Shown here: one piece after another, positions 1 to 5,768 of the stretch
Layout of the letters: every line of letters begins with the position of its first letter
Position numbering within the stretch: position 1 is the first letter of the stretch
Origin: Candidatus Gastranaerophilales bacterium
GTDB taxonomy: Bacteria > Cyanobacteriota > Vampirovibrionia > Gastranaerophilales > Gastranaerophilaceae
Length of the DNA: 6,672 nt
NCBI GenBank assembly: GCA_944323495.1
Contig: CALUSZ010000034.1
Coordinates: 1-6,672, forward strand
Direction of reading: 5' to 3'
Translations under genes and position numbers: made by a program
The notes under the pieces: generated by a model
What the model was told of the DNA's origin: nothing
The model's database searches: none
What the model saw: the letters and a program-made list of their open reading frames with translations, nothing else

Positions 1-370
1 CATTGCCAATTCTAATATTTGTTGCAAGTGCTATATCCGAATCATATTTTTTAGCTGTGTTGTATAACTTTTCGTAATAATCCAAATCAACCCAGTCATC
101 TGAATCTACATAACCTATATACTCTCCTTTTGCGATTTTCAATCCTGCATTTCTTGCAGCTCCCTGTTTTTTATTTTCTTGACTTAATACTTTAATTCTT
201 GAATCTCTTTTGGCATATTTTTCCAGAATAGCAAGAGAGTTGTCTGTAGAACCGTCATTCACGCAGATAATTTCTATATCACAAAGAGTTTGATTAATAA
301 GCGATGTCAGACACTTTTCAATAAACTTTTCAGTATTAAAAATAGGAACAATAATTGAAACCTTAGTCAT
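1..370 (-). CDS. Family 2 glycosyltransferase (GT-A fold), N-terminal part, cut by window edge
   Basis: This gene runs off the left edge, so only the first 123 residues are visible. They read as the N-terminal half of a GT2 catalytic domain: an opening beta strand VSIIVPIFN (residues 4-12), the nucleotide-binding strand ending in VNDGSTDNS (37-45), a helix-and-strand segment to QGAARNAGL (69-77), and the metal-binding DxD-type motif YVDSDDW (87-93). Family members transfer a sugar from a nucleotide donor to a glycan or lipid acceptor at the cytoplasmic face of the membrane, usually in LPS, capsule or other surface polysaccharide assembly. The start is the ATG at 370-368, with GGAG at 380-377 six bases upstream. 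The donor and acceptor cannot be deduced because the acceptor-binding half is missing. Family assignment is secure; function within the family is open. Confidence 0.93.
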   Translation of the reverse strand, partial: MTKVSIIVPIFNTEKFIEKCLTSLINQTLCDIEIICVNDGSTDNSLAILEKYAKRDSRIKVLSQENKKQGAARNAGLKIAKGEYIGYVDSDDWVDLDYYEKLYNTAKKYDSDIALATNIRIGN

Positions 371-376
371 TTTTAA

Positions 377-380
377 CTCC
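377..380 (-). promoter_or_regulatory. Ribosome binding site of the glycosyltransferase
   Basis: GGAG on the minus strand lies six bases before the ATG at 370-368. It supports that start and overlaps the last codons of a possible 18-codon upstream reading frame (429-373). Confidence 0.7.
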
Positions 381-453
381 TATTCTTTTTTTTACCAAAT
401 TCATTCTCATTTTGTGATATTAAATCCATTGCTTTTCAGTATTAACTGTATGT

Positions 454-481
454 ATTATATTACATATAATTCAAAAAGTAA
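454..481 (-). promoter_or_regulatory. Candidate promoter for the glycosyltransferase
   Basis: On the minus strand a perfect TATAAT (459-454) lies 16 bases after a poor -35 match, TTACTT (481-476). Transcription would begin near 447 and leave a leader of about 75 bases. The -10 box is one arm of a palindrome (ATTATAT, TAC, ATATAAT, 454-470) whose other arm places a TATAAT on the plus strand at 465-470, so divergent initiation is possible. In such AT-rich DNA a TATAAT alone is weak evidence. Confidence 0.3.
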
Positions 482-711
482 TATAAAATTAAATTATGTA
501 AATTTCAATATTGTGTTTAGATTCCAGCAAGTCTAAAACTGTCTCTATTCCTAGTATTCTTATAGGATAACACGAACAGGCAAATAGTCAAATGATAAAT
601 TTATTAGCCATGTGGGGGATTTTTATATAATTGTGTAATTGTTATAAAGTATCAAAAAAGCTGGAGTATAACAAAATTATTAAAAAGTATAATTAATTCG
701 TTCTAATAAAA

Positions 712-734
712 ATGCTTTTATGTGATTAAAGCAT
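712..734. repeat. Short inverted repeat upstream of the antiporter promoter
   Basis: ATGCTTT (712-718) and AAAGCAT (728-734) are perfect 7-base arms around a 9-base centre. The repeat lies about 40-60 bases upstream of the antiporter -10 box, where an activator or repressor could bind. No T-run follows on either strand, so a terminator is unlikely. It may be chance in AT-rich DNA. Confidence 0.3.
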
Positions 735-771
735 GAGAAAATGTAAAATAAAACAATGTGTTATAAACTTA

Positions 772-780
772 TGTTATAAT
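772..780 (+). promoter_or_regulatory. Extended -10 promoter of the antiporter gene
   Basis: TGTTATAAT matches the extended -10 consensus (TG, one base, TATAAT). No recognisable -35 box sits 16-18 bases upstream, as is common for extended -10 promoters. Transcription would start near 787, giving a leader of only about 22 bases. Confidence 0.5.
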
Positions 781-799
781 TAAAAGGTCGCTATCAGAT

Positions 800-805
800 G
801 GGGGA
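800..805 (+). promoter_or_regulatory. Atypical, close ribosome binding site of the antiporter
   Basis: GGGGGA lies only three bases before the ATG at 809. This is G-rich and closer than the GGAGG-type sites of other genes here, so translation may be modest. No better-placed in-frame start follows early enough to preserve the first transmembrane helix, so the ATG at 809 is retained. Confidence 0.45.
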
Positions 806-808
806 TTT

Positions 809-2401
809 ATGTCGGTTATCATACTCTTTTGCGCAATTGTGATATTGTCTTGTATTGTTACAAATAAATTTTCGAATAAACTTGGAATGCCATCTCTGGT
901 CTTTTTTATGTTTTTAGGTGTATTATTCGGTTCTGATGGAATTTTAAAATTGTCATTTGAAGATTATAGTTTAACTTCGAAACTTTGTTCTATTGGCTTG
1001 TTGTTTATAATATTTTATGGAGGTTTTTGTACAAAGAAATGTGATGACAGAAAGGTTACTGTTCAGGCAATTTTATTGTCTTCTTTAGGAACAGTTTTAA
1101 CAGCATTATTTACGGCTGCTTTTTGTTTTTATGGTTTAAAAATTTCCTTTGCAGAAAGTTTTCTAATTGGTGCTATTATAAGTTCAACGGATGCAGCTTC
1201 AGTGTTTTCTATTTTACGTTCGAAAAGACTTAATTTGAAATATAATACAGCACCTCTTTTAGAAATGGAAAGCGGAAGTAATGATCCTTTTGCTTATATG
1301 CTTACAATGCTGGGAATTATATTACTTAAAGGCGGAAGCGTTGCTTCATTAACGCCGATGCTTTTTAAACAGCTATTTTTCGGTATATTTTTGGGAATCT
1401 TGATTGCGTATGCTGCAATGTACATATTCAAAAAAACTAATCTTTTAACGGAAGGTACTGATCCAATATTTATGGTTGCCGTTGCCCTTGTATCTTATGC
1501 AATTCCTGACTTATTAGGCGGAAACGGATACTTGAGCGTATACATTACAGGTATAATTCTGGGTAATAGTGAAATAAGAAATAAAATTAATCTTATATAC
1601 TTTTTTGACGGAATTACGGCTTTATGTCAGGTAATTATATTTTTCTTAATAGGTTTTCTTTCATTTCCGCACAGAGTACCGAATATTCTTATGCCGGCAG
1701 TTGCAATTACGGTTTTTCTCTCGTTTATTGCCCGTCCTCTTGCGGTATTCCTGATAATGAAACCTTTTAAAGCTCCTTGGAATCAAATATCTTTTATATC
1801 CTGGGCCGGATTAAGAGGGGCTGCTTCTATTGTATTTGCGATTATGGTTGTTGCAGAGAGTACTAATTTAAGACATGACTTGTTCCATATAGTGTTTGTT
1901 GTAGCGCTTTTATCTGTTGCGATTCAGGGCTCAATGCTTCCTGTTATTGCAAAACGGGATTCAATGATAGACCGATTCTCTGATGTAAGAAAAACCTTTA
2001 ATGATTATCAACAGGAGTCTGCAATAGCGCTTGATAAAATGATAATCAAAGATTCTCATCCTTGGAATGGACGAATGCTAAAAGATTTGAATATTAGCGA
2101 TAATGCTTTAATTCTTGTTATAAATCGTCATGGTGAAAAAATAGTTCCCAAAGGCAGTACAACTCTGATGGCAGGTGATGAAATTCTGCTGGGAACTACG
2201 GTAGTTAAAGCCAAAAATGATATAAAATTATGTGAAACCGTAATCGATAAAGGACACGAATGGGTCGATAAAAAGATTAGTTCAATACATTGTCCTCAGG
2301 ATTTTCTAATTGCACTTGTAAAACGTGGTGATGATGCTTTTGTTCCAAACGGTGATACAGAAATAAAATGTGGCGATACATTGGTTTTCTATGAGGCATA
2401 A
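809..2401 (+). CDS. CPA1-family cation/proton antiporter, NhaP2/CvrA-like, with RCK_C-type tail
   Basis: This 530-residue inner-membrane protein should exchange K+ or Na+ for protons, helping cytoplasmic pH and ion balance. Residues 1-380 are a hydrophobic Na_H_Exchanger domain of about a dozen membrane segments. Family signatures are STDAASVFSILR (126-137), the ion-binding ESGSNDP (154-160, with N158-D159, the Asn-Asp pair typical of electroneutral CPA1 exchangers), RP (309-310) and WAGLRGA (332-338). The soluble tail has an RCK_C/TrkA_C-like unit at about 405-465 (core ALILVINRHGEKIVPKGS, then AGDEILLG) and a second similar unit at about 484-529 (FLIALVKRGDDAFVPNGD, then CGDTLVFYE). No Rossmann NAD-binding RCK_N domain is present. 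E. coli CvrA has one RCK_C domain and is somewhat longer. The gene looks monocistronic. Whether K+ or Na+ is the substrate cannot be told from sequence; cvrA or nhaP2 would be a tentative name. Confidence 0.9.
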   Translation: MSVIILFCAIVILSCIVTNKFSNKLGMPSLVFFMFLGVLFGSDGILKLSFEDYSLTSKLCSIGLLFIIFYGGFCTKKCDDRKVTVQAILLSSLGTVLTALFTAAFCFYGLKISFAESFLIGAIISSTDAASVFSILRSKRLNLKYNTAPLLEMESGSNDPFAYMLTMLGIILLKGGSVASLTPMLFKQLFFGIFLGILIAYAAMYIFKKTNLLTEGTDPIFMVAVALVSYAIPDLLGGNGYLSVYITGIILGNSEIRNKINLIYFFDGITALCQVIIFFLIGFLSFPHRVPNILMPAVAITVFLSFIARPLAVFLIMKPFKAPWNQISFISWAGLRGAASIVFAIMVVAESTNLRHDLFHIVFVVALLSVAIQGSMLPVIAKRDSMIDRFSDVRKTFNDYQQESAIALDKMIIKDSHPWNGRMLKDLNISDNALILVINRHGEKIVPKGSTTLMAGDEILLGTTVVKAKNDIKLCETVIDKGHEWVDKKISSIHCPQDFLIALVKRGDDAFVPNGDTEIKCGDTLVFYEA

Positions 2402-2414
2402 GAGACGCTGTTAG

Positions 2415-2567
2415 ACTGCTGCAGAGTATAATGTACTTGTAGATCAACTTGCTAGTGGAACTGCTGCAAATAGTAACTTTAGTTACATGACCACCATTAT
2501 ACAAACTACTACCGCCTCTGCTAACTCCAAGCTTATAAACACAAAAAAAATAAGGTTAGCCATATAA
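2415..2567 (+). other. Possible decayed 3' end of a coding sequence
   Basis: Between the antiporter stop and the terminator one plus-strand frame stays open for 50 codons, after a TAG at 2412-2414 and up to a TAA at 2565-2567. It begins TAAEYNVLVDQLASG and continues through ANSNFSYMTT to SANSKLINTKK. Its Ala/Ser/Thr/Asn-rich composition is more protein-like than the surrounding AT-rich spacers, but it has no start codon with a ribosome binding site and its end runs into the terminator hairpin. It could be the remnant of a lost gene or a chance open frame. I do not recognise the protein. Confidence 0.15.
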
Positions 2568-2579
2568 CCTTATTTTTTT
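2544..2579. terminator. Bidirectional terminator of tRNA-Gln and the antiporter
   Basis: A perfect stem with TAAGGTTA (2551-2558) and TAACCTTA (2565-2572), loop GCCATA, is extended by a seven-base A-run before it and T-run after it, giving 15 base pairs. Read on the minus strand it directly follows the tRNA and ends in a T-run; read on the plus strand it also ends in a T-run and can stop antiporter transcription. The first base of the hairpin in the minus direction (2579) is the final A of the tRNA CCA end. Confidence 0.85.
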
Positions 2580-2654
2580 GGCTGGGGCGGAAGGATTCGA
2601 ACCTCCGGGATGGCTGGACCAAAACCAGCTGCCTTACCACTTGGCGACGCCCCA
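2579..2654 (-). tRNA. tRNA-Gln, anticodon UUG, CCA encoded
   Basis: The minus strand folds into a complete cloverleaf. The acceptor strands TGGGGCG (from 2654) and CGCCCCA pair over seven bases including U1-A72, a known identity feature of bacterial tRNA-Gln. The anticodon stem GCTGG/CCAGC encloses loop TTTTGGT, giving anticodon TTG. The T arm has the usual GGTTCGAATCC core. Discriminator G is followed by a genomically encoded CCA (2581-2579). It reads CAA and, by wobble, CAG codons. The mature 5' end lies about five bases after the predicted transcription start, and a hairpin terminator begins at the CCA. Confidence 0.97.
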
Positions 2655-2665
2655 TTGCTTTTATT

Positions 2666-2693
2666 ATCATAAAATATCAATTTATAATGTCAA
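2666..2693 (-). promoter_or_regulatory. Strong sigma70-type promoter of tRNA-Gln
   Basis: On the minus strand a consensus TTGACA (2693-2688) is followed after 16 bases by TATGAT (2671-2666, five of six matches). Transcription should begin near 2659, about five bases before the tRNA. This is the clearest promoter in the window. Confidence 0.85.
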
Positions 2694-2736
2694 GAGGGGT
2701 AAATGGATTCAGGCAGTATCGCAAACTACAAACTTA

Positions 2737-2770
2737 TATCATACATGATAGGGGTATATTGGAGCTCCAA
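2737..2770. repeat. Two adjacent short palindromes
   Basis: TATCAT and ATGATA (2737-2742, 2745-2750) form an inverted repeat around AC, and TTGGAGCTCCAA (2759-2770) is a perfect 12-base palindrome. Both lie between the tRNA-Gln promoter and the terminator of the hypothetical gene. They could be protein-binding sites, but no link to a gene is shown. Confidence 0.35.
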
Positions 2771-2775
2771 GCTGC

Positions 2776-2804
2776 AAAAAGGCTTAGAATAAATATTCTA
2801 AGCC
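2776..2804 (-). terminator. Rho-independent terminator of the 299-residue protein gene
   Basis: GGCTTAGAAT (2781-2790) and ATTCTAAGCC (2795-2804) form a perfect 10-pair stem with a four-base loop. On the minus strand the stem is followed by five Ts (2780-2776). It lies 29 bases after the stop codon of the minus-strand gene. Confidence 0.85.
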
Positions 2805-2833
2805 CTGTATAAGATTAATAGGAGGGGAAATTG

Positions 2834-3733
2834 TTAATCTCTTGTTAACTGCCATATAATATCACCGGCTAATGCTGCTAATGCGAGCCCTTTAGCTAAC
2901 CTACCTGTTCCTTTCAAACCTAAGTCTTTACACATTCCTAAAGGATTAACCACTTTGCCTAGAGCCGCTAAGCCTAAACCGGCTCCAAACCCTGCTGCTG
3001 CTGCCGTTCCTGCTTCTGCCGCTCTTGCAACCCCGCCGCCGATTTTTTCCATTCTGTCTTTGCCGCCTTTATTATCAATTCTTGTTCCAAACAAATAACT
3101 TAAAGTTTCTTCTGTATATTTATTATGATAATCCTTTTTACCAAAGAATTTTTCATTGAAACCATGCATAAATGCAGATTCGCCATATTTCTTGATATCA
3201 GATCTCAAACTTACTTGTTCACCTGTCTTTTTAGAAATAATCTGAGCATACATTGCTTCTATTATGTTATTTATGCTTTCTGCAGGATCTAATCTATTAC
3301 TATTAGCTTTTAAATATGCATTATGTTTTTCATACAATGCGATTTTTAATCTATCAAATTCTTCGCAAATACCATCAGCATCACCTTCTCTGATTTTTTC
3401 TGCTAAATTTACAATCAGACCGTTTAATCTTGCATCTTCCATTGATTCCTCAAACAAAGCTCTATCTTCAGCTTTATATGCATTGGTTCTATTATCCAAT
3501 AATAACTCATGCATAGCTCCAGAATGTGCTAATTGATTCTTTTCGATGTCTTGATATGCATCATTCATTTGTCTCATATAAGCAGGATACATTCCCATCA
3601 TTCCCATTCCGCCATAACCCATAAATGCCGGATTATAATATGAACTATATGTACCGCCGCCTGATAAACCGTACATTCCCAAGCCGCTCATATATGGATT
3701 ATAACCTATTCCTGTTATGCCAAAATATGACAT
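2834..3733 (-). CDS. Hypothetical protein with Gly/Tyr/Met-rich N-terminus and glycine-zipper-like C-terminus
   Basis: I do not recognise this 299-residue protein. Residues 1-50 are rich in Gly, Tyr, Met, Ser and Pro (for example GLGMYGLSGGG at 17-27 and GYGGMGMMGMYP at 39-50) and are probably disordered or adhesive. Residues 51-230 are charged and mostly helical, with two cysteines overall (C123, C268). Residues 231-265 form an Ala/Gly-rich hydrophobic stretch with small residues every four positions (AAAAGFGAGLGLAALG), and 280-294 form a second hydrophobic stretch (AKGLALAALAGDIIW); together they resemble a membrane-inserting helical hairpin. There is no signal peptide and no catalytic motif I can name. 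The start ATG at 3733-3731 is fixed by GGAGGT (3743-3738), the best ribosome binding site in the window. The gene is monocistronic with its own terminator, which suggests a real, well-expressed protein. Confidence 0.85.
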   Translation of the reverse strand: MSYFGITGIGYNPYMSGLGMYGLSGGGTYSSYYNPAFMGYGGMGMMGMYPAYMRQMNDAYQDIEKNQLAHSGAMHELLLDNRTNAYKAEDRALFEESMEDARLNGLIVNLAEKIREGDADGICEEFDRLKIALYEKHNAYLKANSNRLDPAESINNIIEAMYAQIISKKTGEQVSLRSDIKKYGESAFMHGFNEKFFGKKDYHNKYTEETLSYLFGTRIDNKGGKDRMEKIGGGVARAAEAGTAAAAGFGAGLGLAALGKVVNPLGMCKDLGLKGTGRLAKGLALAALAGDIIWQLTRD

Positions 3734-3737
3734 AATG

Positions 3738-3743
3738 ACCTCC
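3738..3743 (-). promoter_or_regulatory. Strong ribosome binding site of the 299-residue protein
   Basis: GGAGGT on the minus strand lies four bases before the ATG at 3733-3731. It fixes the start and predicts efficient translation. Confidence 0.85.
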
Positions 3744-3882
3744 TACTGATATTTAATTATTTGAGAATAACCTTTTTTAACCTTACATATTAATAAAGTA
3801 TTTATGTTTACAGAAATTGATACTTTTTAAACATTTTGTAATAAAATTTTACAATTTATTATCTTCTACTTTTGTTGTATCA

Positions 3883-3891
3883 TGTAATAAT
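3883..3891 (+). promoter_or_regulatory. Candidate -10 region of the lptB operon
   Basis: TGTAATAAT differs from the extended -10 consensus at one position and lies about 20 bases before the lptB start. No good -35 box is visible. The 3734-3912 gap must hold promoters for both divergent units, but no minus-strand promoter stands out. Confidence 0.3.
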
Positions 3892-3901
3892 AAGTAAATT
3901 T

Positions 3902-3906
3902 GGGAG
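3902..3906 (+). promoter_or_regulatory. Ribosome binding site of lptB
   Basis: GGGAG lies six bases before the ATG at 3913 and supports that start. Confidence 0.7.
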
Positions 3907-3912
3907 CTTGGA

Positions 3913-4638
3913 ATGAGAATAGAAGCTAAAAACCTTATTAAAATATATGGAGACAGAAGTGTTGTAAATGATGTTTCTTTTTATATGGACAAAGGAGAAG
4001 TTGTCTGTTTACTGGGACCAAATGGTGCAGGTAAAACCACTACTTTCTACATGATTGTCGGTCTTGTTAAGCCAAATACAGGTTCTGTTTTTATTGACAA
4101 CAAAGAAATCACTTCCTGGCCTATGAACCTTAGAGCCAAGGAAGGTATTGGGTATCTGCCTCAGGAAAACTCTATTTTTAGAAAACTTACTGTCGAAGAA
4201 AACATTCAACTTGTACTGGAAATGAATGATAAGCTTACTGTTAATGAAAAGAAAGCAAAGCTTGAAGAACTGCTTACTGAATTCGGTGTTTTAAAATTGA
4301 GAAAATCTCCGGCAGTTGCACTTTCAGGAGGTGAACGCAGACGTGTAGAAATCGCAAGAGCTCTTGCTGCTAGTCCTGATTTCATGCTCCTTGATGAGCC
4401 TTTTGCAGGTATTGACCCTATTGCAATTGGTGAAATTAAAGATAATATTAGAAAAATATCAGAAGAAAAAGGTTTAGGAGTTCTTATTACTGACCACAAT
4501 CCGAAAGCTACATTATCAATTACAGACAGAGCATATGTAATTTTCGATGGAAAAATCAAAATTCAAGGTAAAAGTGTAGATGTCGCAAATGACCCAGTTG
4601 CTAAAGAGTTCTATTTAGGAAAGGACTTCAAATTATAA
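3913..4638 (+). CDS. lptB: LPS export ABC transporter ATPase LptB
   Basis: LptB is the cytoplasmic ATPase of the LptBFGC complex, which extracts lipopolysaccharide from the inner membrane and drives it across the periplasm. At 241 residues it has the same length as E. coli LptB. All nucleotide-binding motifs are intact: Walker A GPNGAGKT (35-42), Q-loop glutamine 84 in YLPQE, signature LSGGERRR (137-144), Walker B FMLLDEP (157-163) with catalytic E162, D-loop GIDP (166-169) and switch histidine H195 in ITDHN. The sequence YLPQENSIFRKLTVEENI (81-98) is characteristic of LptB and separates it from branched-chain amino-acid ABC ATPases, its nearest relatives. It is the first gene of the operon, with the permease starting two bases after its stop. 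Confidence 0.95.
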   Translation: MRIEAKNLIKIYGDRSVVNDVSFYMDKGEVVCLLGPNGAGKTTTFYMIVGLVKPNTGSVFIDNKEITSWPMNLRAKEGIGYLPQENSIFRKLTVEENIQLVLEMNDKLTVNEKKAKLEELLTEFGVLKLRKSPAVALSGGERRRVEIARALAASPDFMLLDEPFAGIDPIAIGEIKDNIRKISEEKGLGVLITDHNPKATLSITDRAYVIFDGKIKIQGKSVDVANDPVAKEFYLGKDFKL

Positions 4639-4640
4639 TA

Positions 4641-5765
4641 ATGAAAAAACTTTTTACAGTATATGATAGATATATATTTATGCAAGTCCTAACAACGACA
4701 ATTGTAGCAATATTATTGTTCACTATTGTATGGATTGCTCCTGAAATGCTCTTAAATACCATAAAAAAAATTCTTGCGCATGAATATACTGTGAAAACTG
4801 GGGTTATGGTACTTATATATGAACTCCCAAAAATTTTAGGTAAGGCTTTCCCTGTAGGGTTGCTTTTAGGATCTTTGTTTACCTTTGACAAATTGAGTAA
4901 AGATTCTGAATTAACAATTTTCCGTGCAGTAGGTATGTCATTCTCTAGAATCTTATGCCCGCTTCTTGTATTAAGTTTTATTGTAACCTATCTTTGTTTT
5001 GTAACTTATGACAAATGGATTCCTTATTCTTGTCAGAAACTTGCTGAAATCAAAGGCGGAAGTACACTTACACAATACATTTATACTAAAAAAGATGAAA
5101 ATAACAGACCAGAACAGGCGGTTATTGTTTCCAGGTACTTTAAAAACGAAATGACAAATGTTATTGTCTTAAATTTCTCTAAACAAGTTTTTGATGATCT
5201 ACACGGATTAAATAATATTTTAGTCGCAGAAACCGGACATAAAGGAGTAAATCCGGCAGGACAACCAAGCTGGATTCTGGATAATGTAACTTCATATGAT
5301 ATAAATGAGGATGGAATTTTTAAAAAAATAACAAGAACTGATAGAGAATACATATTAAACGGAACTGATGCAGAAGATGCATATACAATTATGATAAACT
5401 CTACTAAAAGAGATAGAGATATTGATAATAAAAACCTTAAACACTATGTGGATCTTCTAAAAAAAGCGAATCTGGATGAAGATTACAGGCTAATGTATAA
5501 CAAATACTTACAACGCTTTTTCCATCCATTCGTATGTGTTTTATTAGCAATTATGGGATGCCTTCTGGGATTTAGTAAGCCTAGAGAACAAAGATTAATC
5601 GGATTCACTATTGCAATTGGATGTATTTTTGTCTATTATATAACTTTGCCATTCTTTGACTTATTAGCAGAAAAAGGAGTTTTACCACCTCTTATAACTG
5701 CAGCTTTTCCTCCATTTGCATTTTTATGCGCTATTATTGCTTTTTACAAATCAAGGGACTTATAA
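4641..5765 (+). CDS. LptF/LptG (YjgP/YjgQ) family LPS export permease
   Basis: This 374-residue protein is the transmembrane partner of LptB. It has the family layout: three N-terminal membrane segments (about 14-36, 60-80, 103-123), a periplasmic beta-jellyroll domain (about 130-255), then three more segments (about 291-309, 317-336, 352-368). The cytoplasmic stretch TFDKLSKDSELTIFRAVGMS (81-100) is the conserved coupling region that contacts LptB; the C-terminal half has the typical FFHPF-x-CVLLAIMG segment (293-306). E. coli LptF and LptG are about 360 residues, so this is a complete family member. The start is two bases after the lptB stop with no good ribosome binding site nearby, suggesting translational coupling. 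LptF and LptG cannot be told apart here and only one permease gene is visible; a second could lie elsewhere or the transporter could be a homodimer. Confidence 0.93.
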   Translation: MKKLFTVYDRYIFMQVLTTTIVAILLFTIVWIAPEMLLNTIKKILAHEYTVKTGVMVLIYELPKILGKAFPVGLLLGSLFTFDKLSKDSELTIFRAVGMSFSRILCPLLVLSFIVTYLCFVTYDKWIPYSCQKLAEIKGGSTLTQYIYTKKDENNRPEQAVIVSRYFKNEMTNVIVLNFSKQVFDDLHGLNNILVAETGHKGVNPAGQPSWILDNVTSYDINEDGIFKKITRTDREYILNGTDAEDAYTIMINSTKRDRDIDNKNLKHYVDLLKKANLDEDYRLMYNKYLQRFFHPFVCVLLAIMGCLLGFSKPREQRLIGFTIAIGCIFVYYITLPFFDLLAEKGVLPPLITAAFPPFAFLCAIIAFYKSRDL

Positions 5766-5768
5766 TTT

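Larger units (their letters stand above)
371..808. other. Intergenic region between divergent genes, no gene seen
   Basis: This 438-base gap separates the divergent glycosyltransferase and antiporter genes. No convincing coding region or RNA gene is seen. It is very AT-rich and contains the candidate minus-strand promoter near 454-481, a short inverted repeat (TTTAGA and TCTAAA near 518-539), an inverted repeat at 712-734, and the extended -10 promoter at 772-780. The heptamer GTTATAA occurs three times (641, 760, 773), and TGGGGGATTT occurs twice (613-622 and 799-808), the second copy carrying the ribosome-binding sequence of the antiporter. An 18-codon minus-strand frame (429-373) ends two bases before the glycosyltransferase start but has no clear ribosome binding site. 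Confidence 0.6.

Noticed and set aside
515..540. CRISPR-repeat-like GTTTTAGA sequence on the minus strand
   Set aside because: It occurs once, with no regularly spaced repeats and no cas gene. It is only half of a short imperfect inverted repeat.
371..808. Riboswitch or small RNA in the long intergenic gap
   Set aside because: The predicted antiporter leader is only about 22 bases, no GC-rich structured element or terminator/antiterminator pair is visible, and the inverted repeats are short.
2277..2504. 75-codon minus-strand open frame overlapping the antiporter end
   Set aside because: It lies opposite the conserved antiporter tail, has low-complexity His-rich translation, no ribosome binding site and no recognisable family.
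2579..2654. tRNA-Gln as an attachment site for an integrated element
   Set aside because: No integrase gene and no direct repeat of the tRNA 3' end were seen in the window.
3264..3536. 90-codon plus-strand open frame inside the 299-residue protein gene
   Set aside because: It is antisense to a gene with a strong ribosome binding site and terminator, and has no ribosome binding site of its own.
4206..4559. 117-codon minus-strand open frame inside lptB
   Set aside because: It is antisense to fully conserved LptB motifs (signature, Walker B) and is Ser/Phe-rich, typical of a shadow frame.
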